A stretch of 37,499 nt of DNA from Candidatus Omnitrophota bacterium (GTDB lineage Bacteria; Omnitrophota; Gorgyraeia; 2-01-FULL-45-10), in assembly GCA_003142795.1 (NCBI GenBank), contig PLNN01000041.1, positions 6,286 to 43,784 on the forward strand, written 5' to 3'. Below the pieces are notes generated by a model. The model searched no databases. It was not told the DNA's origin and worked only from the letters and a program-made list of their open reading frames with translations. A program made the translations under genes and the position numbers. Of the stretch, positions 17,365 to 24,703 are shown in pieces; the first letter of the stretch is position 1, and every line of letters starts with the position of its first letter.

Positions 17365-18588
17365 ATGAAATCTAGCGGGCCCCCCGCAAAGCCGATAATA
17401 AGTTTTCGCCCTGCGAAGCACTGCGGTTGGATCATACGGGTAGTCCAATTTTGGAACGCCCTTGATCTTGCCTGGCATAATCGTCTACGTATTGATCCAC
17501 GCGATCTTGAGATACTCAAAACAATCCCAAAAGATTCAGGCTTGATATTGGTAGCTAACCATTCTGACGACATGGATCCCAGGGTCTGCATGGAACTTTC
17601 CCGCCGTTCAAGACGTCGATTCACCTACATGACTAATGCCGAAGCTTTTGAGGGATGGCACGGCATCGCAGGGTGGTGGCTGCAGCGCTTAGGAGGTTTT
17701 TCGGTAGAGAGAGGCGGCAATGACCAAACGGCAAGTCGTTATACGGTTGACGTTGTCAAAAAAGGGCATGATACCCTGGTCATGTTCCCGGAGGGGGAGA
17801 TCTCTCATTTAAATGACCTGGTGCAATCTTTTAGAACCGGGGTTGTCCATATGGGTTTACAGGCCATAACCGAAACCCGGGAAACGGATTCTACCTGGAC
17901 GGCTTATCTGCTGCCGGTCGCCATCAAATATCGTTACCGCAAATCGATCGGGTCGATCTTAAACAAAAAGATCCGCGCAATCGAAAAACGCCTCTTGATA
18001 CGAAAGAACCTTTTAACCTTTCAGGAAAAAATTATCCGTATTATGGCAAAAATTTTAAAGCATCAAAACCTTATCAATAGCACTCAAAGGGTTTCCGAAC
18101 AACTGGCACGGCTCAAAGAACAAATATTGGAAGCCCAGACCACGATCCTTTCGAAGATCGAGACGAAATATCCGCAGCTTCAGATCGATCCCAAGGCGCA
18201 GCTCGTTGACCAGGCGCGGAAAATTATTTTTTTCTTGCGGGAACAGTTGGGCCAGAAAAAACTTTTCAGTACCGAGACCCGAATGCGTCTTAAGAAGGAT
18301 ATTAAAGATCTCAAGGAAACCATCCAGATGGCAGGATGGCAGCCGCAATATATTAACTTCACTCCTTCAGAAGAGCGGTTAGCCGAAACCGTTATGAAGC
18401 TTGAGCGCGAAGTCCTCGGGATCAGAAAACCCCGCCCCCTCGGCAACCGCTATGTCTTTTTGCGTATCGGGCATCCCCTTGACCTGGGCCGTTATGTTGA
18501 GTCATACCAGAGAGATCCCTCCGCCATATCTCACCAGATAGCCGAAGAATTACGCGATAACATTCAGTCACTGATCGAGAAGATGTAA
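17365..18588 (+). CDS. PlsC-type acyltransferase with long coiled-coil C-terminal part
   Basis: The N-terminal half has the acyltransferase HX4D motif as NHSDDMD near residues 67-73 and the MFPEGEIS motif near residue 139, as in 1-acylglycerol-3-phosphate acyltransferases. At 407 residues it is far longer than a classic PlsC (about 240). Residues about 205-345 are charged and helical, probably coiled coil, before a conserved-looking tail. It should act at the inner membrane on a lysophospholipid or other acyl acceptor, which is not determinable here. It has its own promoter and is followed by a bidirectional terminator. Confidence 0.85.
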   Translation: MKSSGPPAKPIISFRPAKHCGWIIRVVQFWNALDLAWHNRLRIDPRDLEILKTIPKDSGLILVANHSDDMDPRVCMELSRRSRRRFTYMTNAEAFEGWHGIAGWWLQRLGGFSVERGGNDQTASRYTVDVVKKGHDTLVMFPEGEISHLNDLVQSFRTGVVHMGLQAITETRETDSTWTAYLLPVAIKYRYRKSIGSILNKKIRAIEKRLLIRKNLLTFQEKIIRIMAKILKHQNLINSTQRVSEQLARLKEQILEAQTTILSKIETKYPQLQIDPKAQLVDQARKIIFFLREQLGQKKLFSTETRMRLKKDIKDLKETIQMAGWQPQYINFTPSEERLAETVMKLEREVLGIRKPRPLGNRYVFLRIGHPLDLGRYVESYQRDPSAISHQIAEELRDNIQSLIEKM

Positions 18589-18614
18589 CCTGTATAAAGG
18601 GGGTTAAGATAAAT

Positions 18615-18643
18615 AAAAAACCCGGCGAAGACACCGGGTTTTA
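18615..18643. terminator. Bidirectional intrinsic terminator
   Basis: AACCCGG (18619-18625) and CCGGGTT (18634-18640) form a stem with loop CGAAGACA, flanked by A residues on the left and TTTTATT on the right. It ends the acyltransferase transcript on the plus strand and could stop minus-strand transcription from the GIY-YIG gene. Confidence 0.8.
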
Positions 18644-18645
18644 TT

Positions 18646-18663
18646 AATGGCGTGGACGACGGG
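18646..18663 (+). repeat. Degenerate third copy of the tRNA-Asp att core
   Basis: AATGGCGTGGACGACGGG differs by one base from the att core at 19065-19083 and 33351-33369. It corresponds to the 3' end of tRNA-Asp and suggests an older integration or a duplicated end. The GIY-YIG cassette lies exactly between this copy and attL. Confidence 0.75.
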
Positions 18664-18706
18664 TCTACTTCGCTACTGTGCTTAAACTGGATGGAGCTTC
18701 GTAGCA
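18664..18706 (+). repeat. Left inverted repeat of the GIY-YIG cassette
   Basis: The segment starts TCTACTTCGCT, contains TTAAAC and ends AGCTTCGTAGCA. It matches the reverse complement of 19022-19065 over most of its length. A second inverted pair, GCGAAGTAGAATGGC, occurs at 18716-18730 (reverse) and 19056-19070 (forward). Confidence 0.75.
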
Positions 18707-18721
18707 CCTGCTAGGGCCATT

Positions 18722-18985
18722 CTACTTCGCCTGAGAACGCGGTGGCAGTAATCGCTTGACTAGGAACGATTGCCCTGATCCTTCTTTCAGATATCGTTCA
18801 AACGCCTCAGCCGCATTTTTATTCCGGAAAACAATGTATGTCTCTATATTCCACGGGGCATATCTCTTTGTATAATACGAAAGCGCGCTATTATGCTCTT
18901 TTAAGCGTTTGTCAAGATCTTGAGTAATTCCAACGTAATGCTTTGCGGGATCCCTAAGGCTTGTGAGGATATAAACGATATGCAT
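18722..18985 (-). CDS. GIY-YIG endonuclease-like protein inside an inverted-repeat cassette
   Basis: This 87-residue single-domain protein has HIVYILTSLRDPAKHYVGITQ as the GIY-YIG strand pair (YIL, YVG), DLDKRLKEHN for the catalytic arginine helix, and EAFERYLKEGSG for the glutamate helix, so the key residues are intact. It lies between a degenerate att copy and attL and is framed by 43-44 bp inverted repeats. The inner inverted pair overlaps its 3' end. The arrangement recalls REP-associated transposases paired with their palindromes, but with a GIY-YIG nuclease. Domestication as an ordinary repair or restriction-like nuclease is the alternative. Confidence 0.85.
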   Translation of the reverse strand: MHIVYILTSLRDPAKHYVGITQDLDKRLKEHNSALSYYTKRYAPWNIETYIVFRNKNAAEAFERYLKEGSGQSFLVKRLLPPRSQAK

Positions 18986-19021
18986 GAAAGCATTATACCG
19001 TAAAATCGATACGTCGGCAAT

Positions 19022-19065
19022 TGCTACGAAGCTTCATTACGGTTTAACTGCTGCAGCGAAGTAGA
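19022..19065 (-). repeat. Right inverted repeat of the GIY-YIG cassette
   Basis: This is the reverse-complement partner of 18664-18706: it begins TGCTACGAAGCT and ends GCGAAGTAGA, touching the first base of attL. Its central part contains CTGCAG, so each repeat can also fold partly on itself. Confidence 0.75.
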
Positions 19066-19083
19066 ATGGCGGGGACGACGGGG
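19065..19083 (+). repeat. attL core (19-bp direct repeat)
   Basis: AATGGCGGGGACGACGGGG is identical to 33351-33369, where it forms the 3' end of tRNA-Asp. Here it is an isolated fragment of the tRNA 3' end displaced by integration, so it marks the left boundary of the element. Confidence 0.9.
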
Positions 19084-19180
19084 GTTTACCCATCACAAGC
19101 ACAAAATCCCCACTCTCGACGATAAAGCATAGCACAGATTTTCTAAATATTCTAATAAATCCCCTTAAAATAGCCCCATC

Positions 19181-19199
19181 TGTTACGTTCTGCTACGTT
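19181..19199 (+). promoter_or_regulatory. Left arm-type integrase sites
   Basis: TGTTACGTT (19181-19189) and TGCTACGTT (19191-19199) are tandem copies one helical turn apart, about 100 bp inside attL. The same pair recurs at 33281-33300 just inside attR in the same orientation, the expected arrangement for arm sites bound by a tyrosine integrase N-terminal domain. The rest of the 146-bp spacer between attL and the first gene shows nothing else I can name. Confidence 0.65.
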
Positions 19200-19228
19200 T
19201 ACCTTTTTAAATTCCTAATGGTGGCTCT

Positions 19229-19768
19229 ATGAGTTGGAATCATACCGACATAATGCACTATGTCTTTGATTCGGGAGCTTGGGAACGCCTTACAAAGAAT
19301 GAACTCCGAGTATATCTGCAAATCTGTAAGCACTATAACCTCAAAGAACATCGCTCCTATCCGAGTATAAACACACTGGCCGAAGAAGTATCAGTCTCAA
19401 GACTTGCCGTGATCCGAGCAATAAAGAAGCTAAAGGACGAGGGGCTTGTTGTAGTCAAGCAAGAGAGGCTAGGGAAGAGTTTCAAATGTAACATATATCA
19501 AATCCCCGACTACCTACTGAGGGAAATAGATAACAAAAAGGACGTGGTATCAAAAGAGATACTAGGTAGTATCATAAAATCGCTAGGTGGTATCAATTCC
19601 GATCAGGACAAGCACATAACCTACATAACGAATATATATAACTCTGTTATTAGTAATAATAAAAGAACTAGTTTAGTATCGAACGAGCCTTTAAGAAGAC
19701 CTAAAGACGTCTTTATGGGAATCTCTAAAGACGAAAGAACAGAGCTACAAGCGAAGGGGTTACTATGA
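19229..19768 (+). CDS. Winged-helix DNA-binding protein
   Basis: This 179-residue protein has an N-terminal winged helix-turn-helix (about residues 15-90: LTKNELRVYLQICKHYN, then YPSINTLAEEVSVSRLAVIR as the recognition part). This is the pattern of the HTH_36/replication-initiator-like group common in phages and plasmids. The C-terminal half is polar and unrecognised. It is the first gene after attL and overlaps the next gene by 4 bases (ATGA). The ribosome site GGTGG precedes the ATG. A role as early regulator or initiator accessory factor is plausible but unproven. Confidence 0.6.
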   Translation: MSWNHTDIMHYVFDSGAWERLTKNELRVYLQICKHYNLKEHRSYPSINTLAEEVSVSRLAVIRAIKKLKDEGLVVVKQERLGKSFKCNIYQIPDYLLREIDNKKDVVSKEILGSIIKSLGGINSDQDKHITYITNIYNSVISNNKRTSLVSNEPLRRPKDVFMGISKDERTELQAKGLL

Positions 19769-20436
19769 AGTCTAAGCACTCAGAGCTAATTCCCCTTAAT
19801 CCTAAAACTCTATCGCCTATAAAACAGGCTCTCAAGGGCGTTACCTTAACGAACTGCACGATCAATATTTATGTATCTCCTCAAGGATCATCAGCCGAGA
19901 TCAAGTCGAACATACCTGATAAATCTCTCCTCGAATATAAAGAGCCTCAATTCATCACGCCTAGAGACGCCTCAGAAATTCACGGATTAAGCGCACCTTT
20001 TTTCCTGTCTTTAGCTCATAAGATAGGAGAACACGACGGCATACGTTGGGTATTAGAAGAAGGAAAACTTGCGGAGTATTTGAGGGAACACCCCGAACAC
20101 CGAGAGAGAAGCCTCGCCTCTAAGAAATTAATTAATCCGCAACTACTTGCAGAAAGAGGGTATCAAATTTTAAAGGACGAGAGTAAGCAAGTCTATCCCG
20201 ACACGGCAAGAGTGCCTTCGGCTAATCGAAGCCGTTATATGTCTTATTCGGAGCTTGCTCGAAGGCTCGGCATTAGTTATTCGCTCTACTATGGCAAAGT
20301 GAGGCAAATTCTATATAAATTAATAAAGCAAAAGCCAGAGGAGGTAACTAAGAAGAAACAGGAAGACGAGGAATGGAATAGGACAGTTTCAAAATGGAAT
20401 CGAACATTGAAAAGAGACAAGGAATTAGGAAGGTAA
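19765..20436 (+). CDS. Unknown protein with helix-turn-helix-like C terminus
   Basis: This 223-residue protein is not recognised as a whole. Residues about 65-115 (RDASEIHGLSAPFFLSLAHK) resemble an excisionase or MerR-type helix-turn-helix, and residues about 150-190 (SYSELARRLGISYSLYYGKV) look like a second one. The last 35 residues are strongly charged. It starts inside the stop of the preceding DNA-binding gene, so the two are translationally coupled and probably work together in regulation or replication. Confidence 0.5.
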   Translation: MKSKHSELIPLNPKTLSPIKQALKGVTLTNCTINIYVSPQGSSAEIKSNIPDKSLLEYKEPQFITPRDASEIHGLSAPFFLSLAHKIGEHDGIRWVLEEGKLAEYLREHPEHRERSLASKKLINPQLLAERGYQILKDESKQVYPDTARVPSANRSRYMSYSELARRLGISYSLYYGKVRQILYKLIKQKPEEVTKKKQEDEEWNRTVSKWNRTLKRDKELGR

Positions 20437-20454
20437 ACGAAAGGAGATAGTGAG

Positions 20455-21324
20455 ATGAGTTGGAATAATGCAATAAAAGCAAATAAGGCAGAGATAGATC
20501 GTTGCGTGCGTGAGAAGTGCGAGACTATTATAAATGTTGGCAAGTATCTAAAGTCAGCCGGAATGTTGGGTAATCAAAAAACTACCTTCGAAGAATGTCT
20601 CGAAGGAAATAAGGAAGCCCTCGCAAGGATAAGGACAATGCTATATAAAGACCTCGAAAATACAGCATATCACCATAGGGGCAATGTAGATTGGGAGTTA
20701 CTGCAAAGGACAAGAGACGAAAGGTCTATGCGAACTTGGAACGCTTCGGATTCTCGCAAGTCGGGCAAGCCTAAACTTATTCATTATGGCAATGACGCTA
20801 CTCTTAATTGGCTTGTATATGGCTCTGACGAGGGCTTAGACAATAAAGACGACCCATTGCTTAACGCCTTTATGGTTGGCTTTCAGTTGGGGAAAGATGG
20901 ACTTGCTCTATTAAAACAAGGGAAGCAAATAGGAGACATTAAACTTACAAAGCACGAACATAAGGTTGAGAAGTATCTAAGGGAAAAAGACATAATAATT
21001 ACTCCTCGACAGATCGGAAAGGCAGAGCCGAGAAAGCCAATAGAGATTGCCCTCGATTTGTATAAATGCGTGAACGATATATTTGATAACATCTTTACCG
21101 ACAAAGAGCGAGAGGGCTTCGTCAGTTGGTTTGCTTGTGATAGGTCTCTAAGGAAAGCAGGGAAACAGCTTAAGATTGACCCTAAGAGCCTCCACGCTAG
21201 GTTATTTGGGGATAGCAGGGGCGGTGGGGCTATTCGAAAGGTAAGGAATAACCCCCGCCTAAGGGAATTGGCTTGGGAAGCAGGTATTTTAAAAAATCTT
21301 CCTAAAACTCCCCCCACAAAATAG
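20455..21324 (+). CDS. Unknown 289-residue element protein
   Basis: I do not recognise this protein. It is soluble and mainly helical, with no membrane segment. Near the C terminus, VSWFACDRSLRKAGKQLKID followed by PKSLHARLFG could be a helix-turn-helix, suggesting nucleic-acid binding. The ribosome site AAAGGAG at about 20439-20445 is good. It ends the first gene group of the element, and a 246-bp spacer with a possible terminator follows. Confidence 0.5.
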   Translation: MSWNNAIKANKAEIDRCVREKCETIINVGKYLKSAGMLGNQKTTFEECLEGNKEALARIRTMLYKDLENTAYHHRGNVDWELLQRTRDERSMRTWNASDSRKSGKPKLIHYGNDATLNWLVYGSDEGLDNKDDPLLNAFMVGFQLGKDGLALLKQGKQIGDIKLTKHEHKVEKYLREKDIIITPRQIGKAEPRKPIEIALDLYKCVNDIFDNIFTDKEREGFVSWFACDRSLRKAGKQLKIDPKSLHARLFGDSRGGGAIRKVRNNPRLRELAWEAGILKNLPKTPPTK

Positions 21325-21570
21325 GGTATTGTAGCCTATATATGGAAGGTAACTTGAAAATCGCACATATGATATAGAGGGGTATTTCGGACACCTAAAA
21401 GCACTATTTATGATGCAATCAAGGCAAATGTTCGGACAAAATTGAGTAAGTGAAGGGATAAGAAGACAAACCCGCAGTAAAGCCCGATCTGTTTCAAATT
21501 CGTTGGGGGAATCAAAAACCCCTCTTTTTTAAAAACTTCTGTTTTACCGCAGTAAATAGGAGACCCCATA
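21325..21570 (+). terminator. Spacer with possible intrinsic terminator
   Basis: There is no gene in this 246-bp spacer. GGGG at 21505-21509 pairs with CCCC at 21519-21522 and is followed by TCTTTTTT, a short-stem terminator that would end the first gene group. CCGCAGTAAA occurs twice (about 21470 and 21546), flanking the hairpin, which may be a regulatory repeat. Confidence 0.45.
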
Positions 21571-21795
21571 ATGAAGCAATATCTGATAAAAGACCTCGCA
21601 GATATTCTCAAATGTAGCAAGCAAGCAATATTGTGGCACGTCCACAAGAAGCATATTAAGGCCGAAGCAAGGCTAATGGGTAGTCAGCCTGTATGGGTAA
21701 TAAAAGAAGATCAGGCAGTAAAATTGGTATGGATATTGTTTTTAAATTCAGGAAAGGGGAGAAAAAAATGTGGTGGAAAAAAGCAGATAGACTAA
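21571..21795 (+). CDS. Small helix-turn-helix protein
   Basis: The protein has 74 residues. The N terminus, YLIKDLADILKCSKQAILWH, followed by HIKAEARLMGSQPVWVIKE, has the shape of a MerR/excisionase-type helix-turn-helix with a wing. AGGAGACC provides the ribosome site. It overlaps the next gene by 28 bases. It may be a second directionality factor or a transcriptional regulator of the replication genes that follow. Partner and site are unknown. Confidence 0.6.
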   Translation: MKQYLIKDLADILKCSKQAILWHVHKKHIKAEARLMGSQPVWVIKEDQAVKLVWILFLNSGKGRKKCGGKKQID

Positions 21796-22004
21796 ATGAC
21801 CTAACAAAGGCAATTGCAGACGAAGTGGTAAGTCTCAGATTTCTTGTGGCAAGGAATGAATTGTATCAGCTCAGACTACTTGCAAAGGTGGCTCTCGGGA
21901 CTGTCCTGACGCCCGAAGACTTGCTCAAGACAATGGCTGAGGCGAAATTGGAAATGTCTTTTGAAGACGTTAAGGCAAATGTAATGGCAGAGATTCAAAG
22001 ATAA
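21768..22004 (+). CDS. Unknown small protein, 78 residues
   Basis: The start is taken at ATG 21768, which follows AGGGGAG. The longer in-frame version begins inside the upstream gene and has no ribosome site. The product is helical and charged (begins MWWKKADRLNDL), with a segment LTPEDLLKTMAEAKLEMSFE that looks like a coiled-coil or small adaptor. I do not recognise it. It is part of the tightly packed second gene group leading to the primase. Confidence 0.55.
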   Translation: MWWKKADRLNDLTKAIADEVVSLRFLVARNELYQLRLLAKVALGTVLTPEDLLKTMAEAKLEMSFEDVKANVMAEIQR

Positions 22005-22032
22005 AATTCAAAGATAAAAGGAGAATATAAGA

Positions 22033-22200
22033 ATGAAAGAGCAGAAAATAAATGAGAGATTATCAAAATACATAGATAAAACCTATGAGAAATTTGGTTG
22101 GAATCCTAGACAGACAGAAATAAACTCTGAGGGCGATCTGCCTTTAAAAGAGGCGAGCGTCAAAGGTGCTGACTACGAAAAGGCCGTCGGTAGATCGTGA
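22033..22200 (+). CDS. Unknown small protein, 55 residues
   Basis: ATG at 22033 follows AAAGGAG at about 22017-22023. The frame runs 55 codons to a TGA that overlaps the GTG of the next gene (GTGA), which supports translation. The product is polar and not recognised. Confidence 0.5.
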   Translation: MKEQKINERLSKYIDKTYEKFGWNPRQTEINSEGDLPLKEASVKGADYEKAVGRS

Positions 22201-22436
22201 AGCCTTACGGAATCGGTTGGGTGCAAAAGAGTGAACGCCGTTATCTTGGGCGATTAAAGTTTTGTGTTTATGGACTTGATTCTTATTGCGTAATCGAGGG
22301 AGGTAATCACAGACGCTATACCACAAATATGACGGGCTTCCCTAAATATTGTTACGAGGGGATTCTACTAAGTTTTAACCTGATATATAAATATGGCTTT
22401 AAACCCGAAGCAATTAACGTAAGAAAGGAAGAATAG
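22197..22436 (+). CDS. Unknown small protein, 79 residues
   Basis: It starts at GTG 22197, overlapping the previous stop by 4 bases. The sequence suggests a small mixed strand/helix domain rich in tyrosine and glycine (IGWVQKSERRYLGRLKFCVY, CYEGILLSFNLIYKYGF). No motif is recognised. Compact spacing on both sides, 4 bases to the cold-shock gene, makes it part of the same operon. Confidence 0.5.
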   Translation: MKPYGIGWVQKSERRYLGRLKFCVYGLDSYCVIEGGNHRRYTTNMTGFPKYCYEGILLSFNLIYKYGFKPEAINVRKEE

Positions 22437-22440
22437 AAGA

Positions 22441-22686
22441 ATGAAAGGCACAGTCAACTTTTTCTCAACGCAGGGGTGGGGTTTTATAAAGGGCGATGAT
22501 AAGCAGGATTATTACGTCCATCATACAGGCATTGCTACCGACGAGACTTTTAAAATGCTAATGAAGAATGAGGTTGTCGAGTTTGACATTCAGCCGACAG
22601 ATAAGCCCCGTCCAATGGCGGTAAATGTCAAAGTTACCAGAGTATATAAGAATGAGGAGAAGGCAAATGCAGACAGAAGTATATAA
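22441..22686 (+). CDS. Cold-shock domain protein carried by the element
   Basis: This 81-residue protein begins GTVNFFSTQGWGFIKGDD, the first strand and RNP1-like region of the CspA fold (usual KGFGFI replaced by QGWGFI), then DYYVHHTGI as the RNP2-like HxH region, and EVVEFDIQ. CspA-type proteins bind single-stranded nucleic acid. The gene directly precedes and overlaps the primase-helicase by 20 bases, suggesting a single-strand binding role in element replication or mRNA handling. It is slightly longer and more divergent than host CspA. Confidence 0.8.
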   Translation: MKGTVNFFSTQGWGFIKGDDKQDYYVHHTGIATDETFKMLMKNEVVEFDIQPTDKPRPMAVNVKVTRVYKNEEKANADRSI

Positions 22687-23947
22687 AGATACGGAGACGA
22701 ACACAAGCTCCGAGAATGAAGTTACCTTTAATCATAACAAGGTAGCAAGTAGTATTTTAAATCGCAATCAAATTATATATATCGAAGAGCAGGACGCCTT
22801 TTATATTTACAAGGATAACTATTATCAGAAATTTCGAGTGGGGCAAATAGGCAAGGAAATCAAAAGAGTTGTTGGGAATAAGTTTTCAAAACACACGCAG
22901 GCAGAGGTTATTAACTCGCTCAAGGCTGACGCCATTATTAAATTCGAGGACTTAAACAGCTCTTCGCTTTTGAACTTAAAGAATGGCTTATTTGACATAG
23001 CGTCCGAGACCCTGATTCCCCATTCGCCTCAAGTCAAAAGCACGATTCGCCTCAATGTTTCTTATAACAAAGATGCTAAATGCCCGAAGTGGCGGAAAGC
23101 AATCTCTGAGATATTGGAGGACGAAGGGAAAATATCGGTCTTTCAGGAATATTGCGGTCTATGCCTAACAAAAGAAACTCGCTATGCAAAGGCTTTGTTT
23201 CTGATCGGCGAGGGGGCTAACGGCAAATCAACGCTCCTTGCTCTCTTGGAGCATATCTTAACCTCGCTCAACGTCTCCTCAATACCGCTTGAAATGCTCA
23301 AGAATAATAACTACGTCGCAAATCTCTTCAATAAGCTAGTCAACATAAGCTTTGAAACGAACAGCAAAAGCGAGGTTTATGACGCAACATTCAAGTCAAT
23401 CGTTACGGGCGATTTAATGACAGCCGACGCAAAGTATGGACACCCTTTTGACTTTCGTCCGTATTGTAAACTGATTTATGCCCTCAACAATATGCCGAGA
23501 GTAAGCGACAAAACCCTTTCCTTTTACAGACGGCTTTTAATATTAAGGTTTAATAAGACGTTTGAAGGGGCAAGCGATAACAAAGGTCTCAAAGAGGAAC
23601 TCTTGACCGAGCTAGATGGCATTTTCCTTTGGTGCTTGGAGGGGCTTCGAAATCTAAGACAGAGAGGCGATTTTAAGCCGACAGAGGAAATGGAGCGAGA
23701 AGTTAAAGACTATCAGAGGGAGAATAACGCCGTCCTAGTCTTTGCGGAAGAGAAGTGCAATATAGATCCTAAGGCAAGCACTACAAAACAGATTCTATAT
23801 GACACCTTCAAAATCTGGTGCGAGGAGAACGGCCATAAGCCTGCGAGCCAAAGACACTTCACTAACGACCTGAAGAAAGCCTATCCGTCTTTAAAGGACG
23901 GACGAACGGAAGAGGCAAGGTTTTTAGAAGGTATCTGCCTAAAATAA
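22667..23947 (+). CDS. SF3 primase-helicase / replication initiator (D5/P4 type)
   Basis: I start at ATG 22667, after GAGGAGAAGG, giving 426 residues. An upstream in-frame start lies inside the cold-shock gene and lacks a ribosome site. Walker A is GEGANGKST at residues 181-189. The D5 N-terminal-like region precedes it (LLNLKNGLFDIASETLIPHS), and LIYALNNMPRVSDKTLSFYR RLLIL-type residues follow as the SF3 core with sensor and arginine-finger positions. The C-terminal part resembles the DNA-binding domain of P4 alpha-like proteins. No catalytic primase domain is visible, so it is mainly helicase and initiator. Iterons lie directly downstream, as in satellite Rep-ori modules. Confidence 0.9.
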   Translation: MQTEVYKDTETNTSSENEVTFNHNKVASSILNRNQIIYIEEQDAFYIYKDNYYQKFRVGQIGKEIKRVVGNKFSKHTQAEVINSLKADAIIKFEDLNSSSLLNLKNGLFDIASETLIPHSPQVKSTIRLNVSYNKDAKCPKWRKAISEILEDEGKISVFQEYCGLCLTKETRYAKALFLIGEGANGKSTLLALLEHILTSLNVSSIPLEMLKNNNYVANLFNKLVNISFETNSKSEVYDATFKSIVTGDLMTADAKYGHPFDFRPYCKLIYALNNMPRVSDKTLSFYRRLLILRFNKTFEGASDNKGLKEELLTELDGIFLWCLEGLRNLRQRGDFKPTEEMEREVKDYQRENNAVLVFAEEKCNIDPKASTTKQILYDTFKIWCEENGHKPASQRHFTNDLKKAYPSLKDGRTEEARFLEGICLK

Positions 23948-23964
23948 AACTCATTTAAGAGCCT

Positions 23965-24091
23965 AAATGACGCAAATGACGCAAATGACGCTTCTTCCCT
24001 ATGTTATTACAGAAATCAAAATATATATATACAATAAGAAGATGTGTCATTTCTGTCATTTCTGTCATTTTAAGCACAAACTAAATGACGC
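23965..24091. other. Iteron replication origin with AT-rich core
   Basis: Three perfect tandem copies of AAATGACGC (23965-23991) face three tandem copies of TGTCATTTC/T (24045-24071), whose complement is (G/A)AAATGACA. A seventh copy, AAATGACGC, is at 24083-24091. Between the opposed sets lies an AT-rich core containing ATATATATATACA. Opposed iterons around an AT-rich melting region next to an SF3 initiator is the structure of satellite and phage origins such as those of SaPIs. A frame through it encodes CHFCHFCHF, an artefact of the 9-base period. Confidence 0.85.
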
Positions 24092-24115
24092 AACGAGGGG
24101 AAAAGAGGGAAAAAC

Positions 24116-24703
24116 GTGTCAAAACGACTTACAGAGAAAGAAAAGGAATTCCTCCGGCTCTATACCGACACGGGGAGCGAGACATTCGGAAATGGAACAA
24201 GAAGTTACGCAAGGGTATATAAACCTAAGAACAATAATGTGGCAGGCGTTATGGCTTTAAGACTATTAAGAAAGGTAAAGGTGAAAAAGTATATGGCAGA
24301 ACAAACGAAGGAATGGGAGCTGGATATAGGCAAGCACGTGCAAGCACTCGACGAAATGGTAAACTCACTCATTGACAAGGCAAAAGCAAAGGGAGGGCTG
24401 ACTATCGCCGAGTTGGAGAAGCTTGTTAAGCCGATTCGATTCTTTGCGGAGTATGCGGGGAAGGTTGGCTCAGGCAATCAAGTCAACATCGCAATATTAC
24501 AGCAGGAATGGAAGAACGGCTCTACTCGTCAATGTCCGACTTGTGGGTATTCGCCGATGGGAATGTTACGCCTTGAAGAAATAATGAAAGACCTTCCTCC
24601 GCTTAAGCCCATCATAAACACACAGGCACAAGTTGAGTATGAGAAGACGCTCGAGCCTCAGGCAAATTTAGATCGGGCAATGGTTACGGCGAAGGACAGC
24701 TAA
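24116..24703 (+). CDS. Probable terminase small subunit (TerS)
   Basis: This 195-residue protein starts at GTG after GAGGG. The N-terminal region LTEKEKEFLRLYTDTGSETF, then GTRSYARVYK, then VMALRLLRKVKVKKYMAEQ is the pattern of small terminase DNA-binding domains, where a helix-turn-helix is followed by a stretch ending in VKKYM. A helical oligomerisation-like part follows, with QCPTCGYSPMG near residue 140 as a single CxxC. TerS selects the DNA to be packaged. No large terminase gene is present in the element, so it would need a helper phage's TerL. A DNA-binding protein of another kind is the alternative. Confidence 0.7.
   Translation: MSKRLTEKEKEFLRLYTDTGSETFGNGTRSYARVYKPKNNNVAGVMALRLLRKVKVKKYMAEQTKEWELDIGKHVQALDEMVNSLIDKAKAKGGLTIAELEKLVKPIRFFAEYAGKVGSGNQVNIAILQQEWKNGSTRQCPTCGYSPMGMLRLEEIMKDLPPLKPIINTQAQVEYEKTLEPQANLDRAMVTAKDS

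Noticed and set aside
23965-24071. CRISPR-like tandem repeats
   Set aside because: Units of 9 bases without spacers and in opposed orientation are iterons; no cas gene is present.
23967-24260. A 97-residue frame with MTQMTQMT and CHFCHFCHF repeats
   Set aside because: It arises from the 9-base iterons read in frame and overlaps the TerS start; the repeated residues reflect DNA periodicity, so I call the region an origin.
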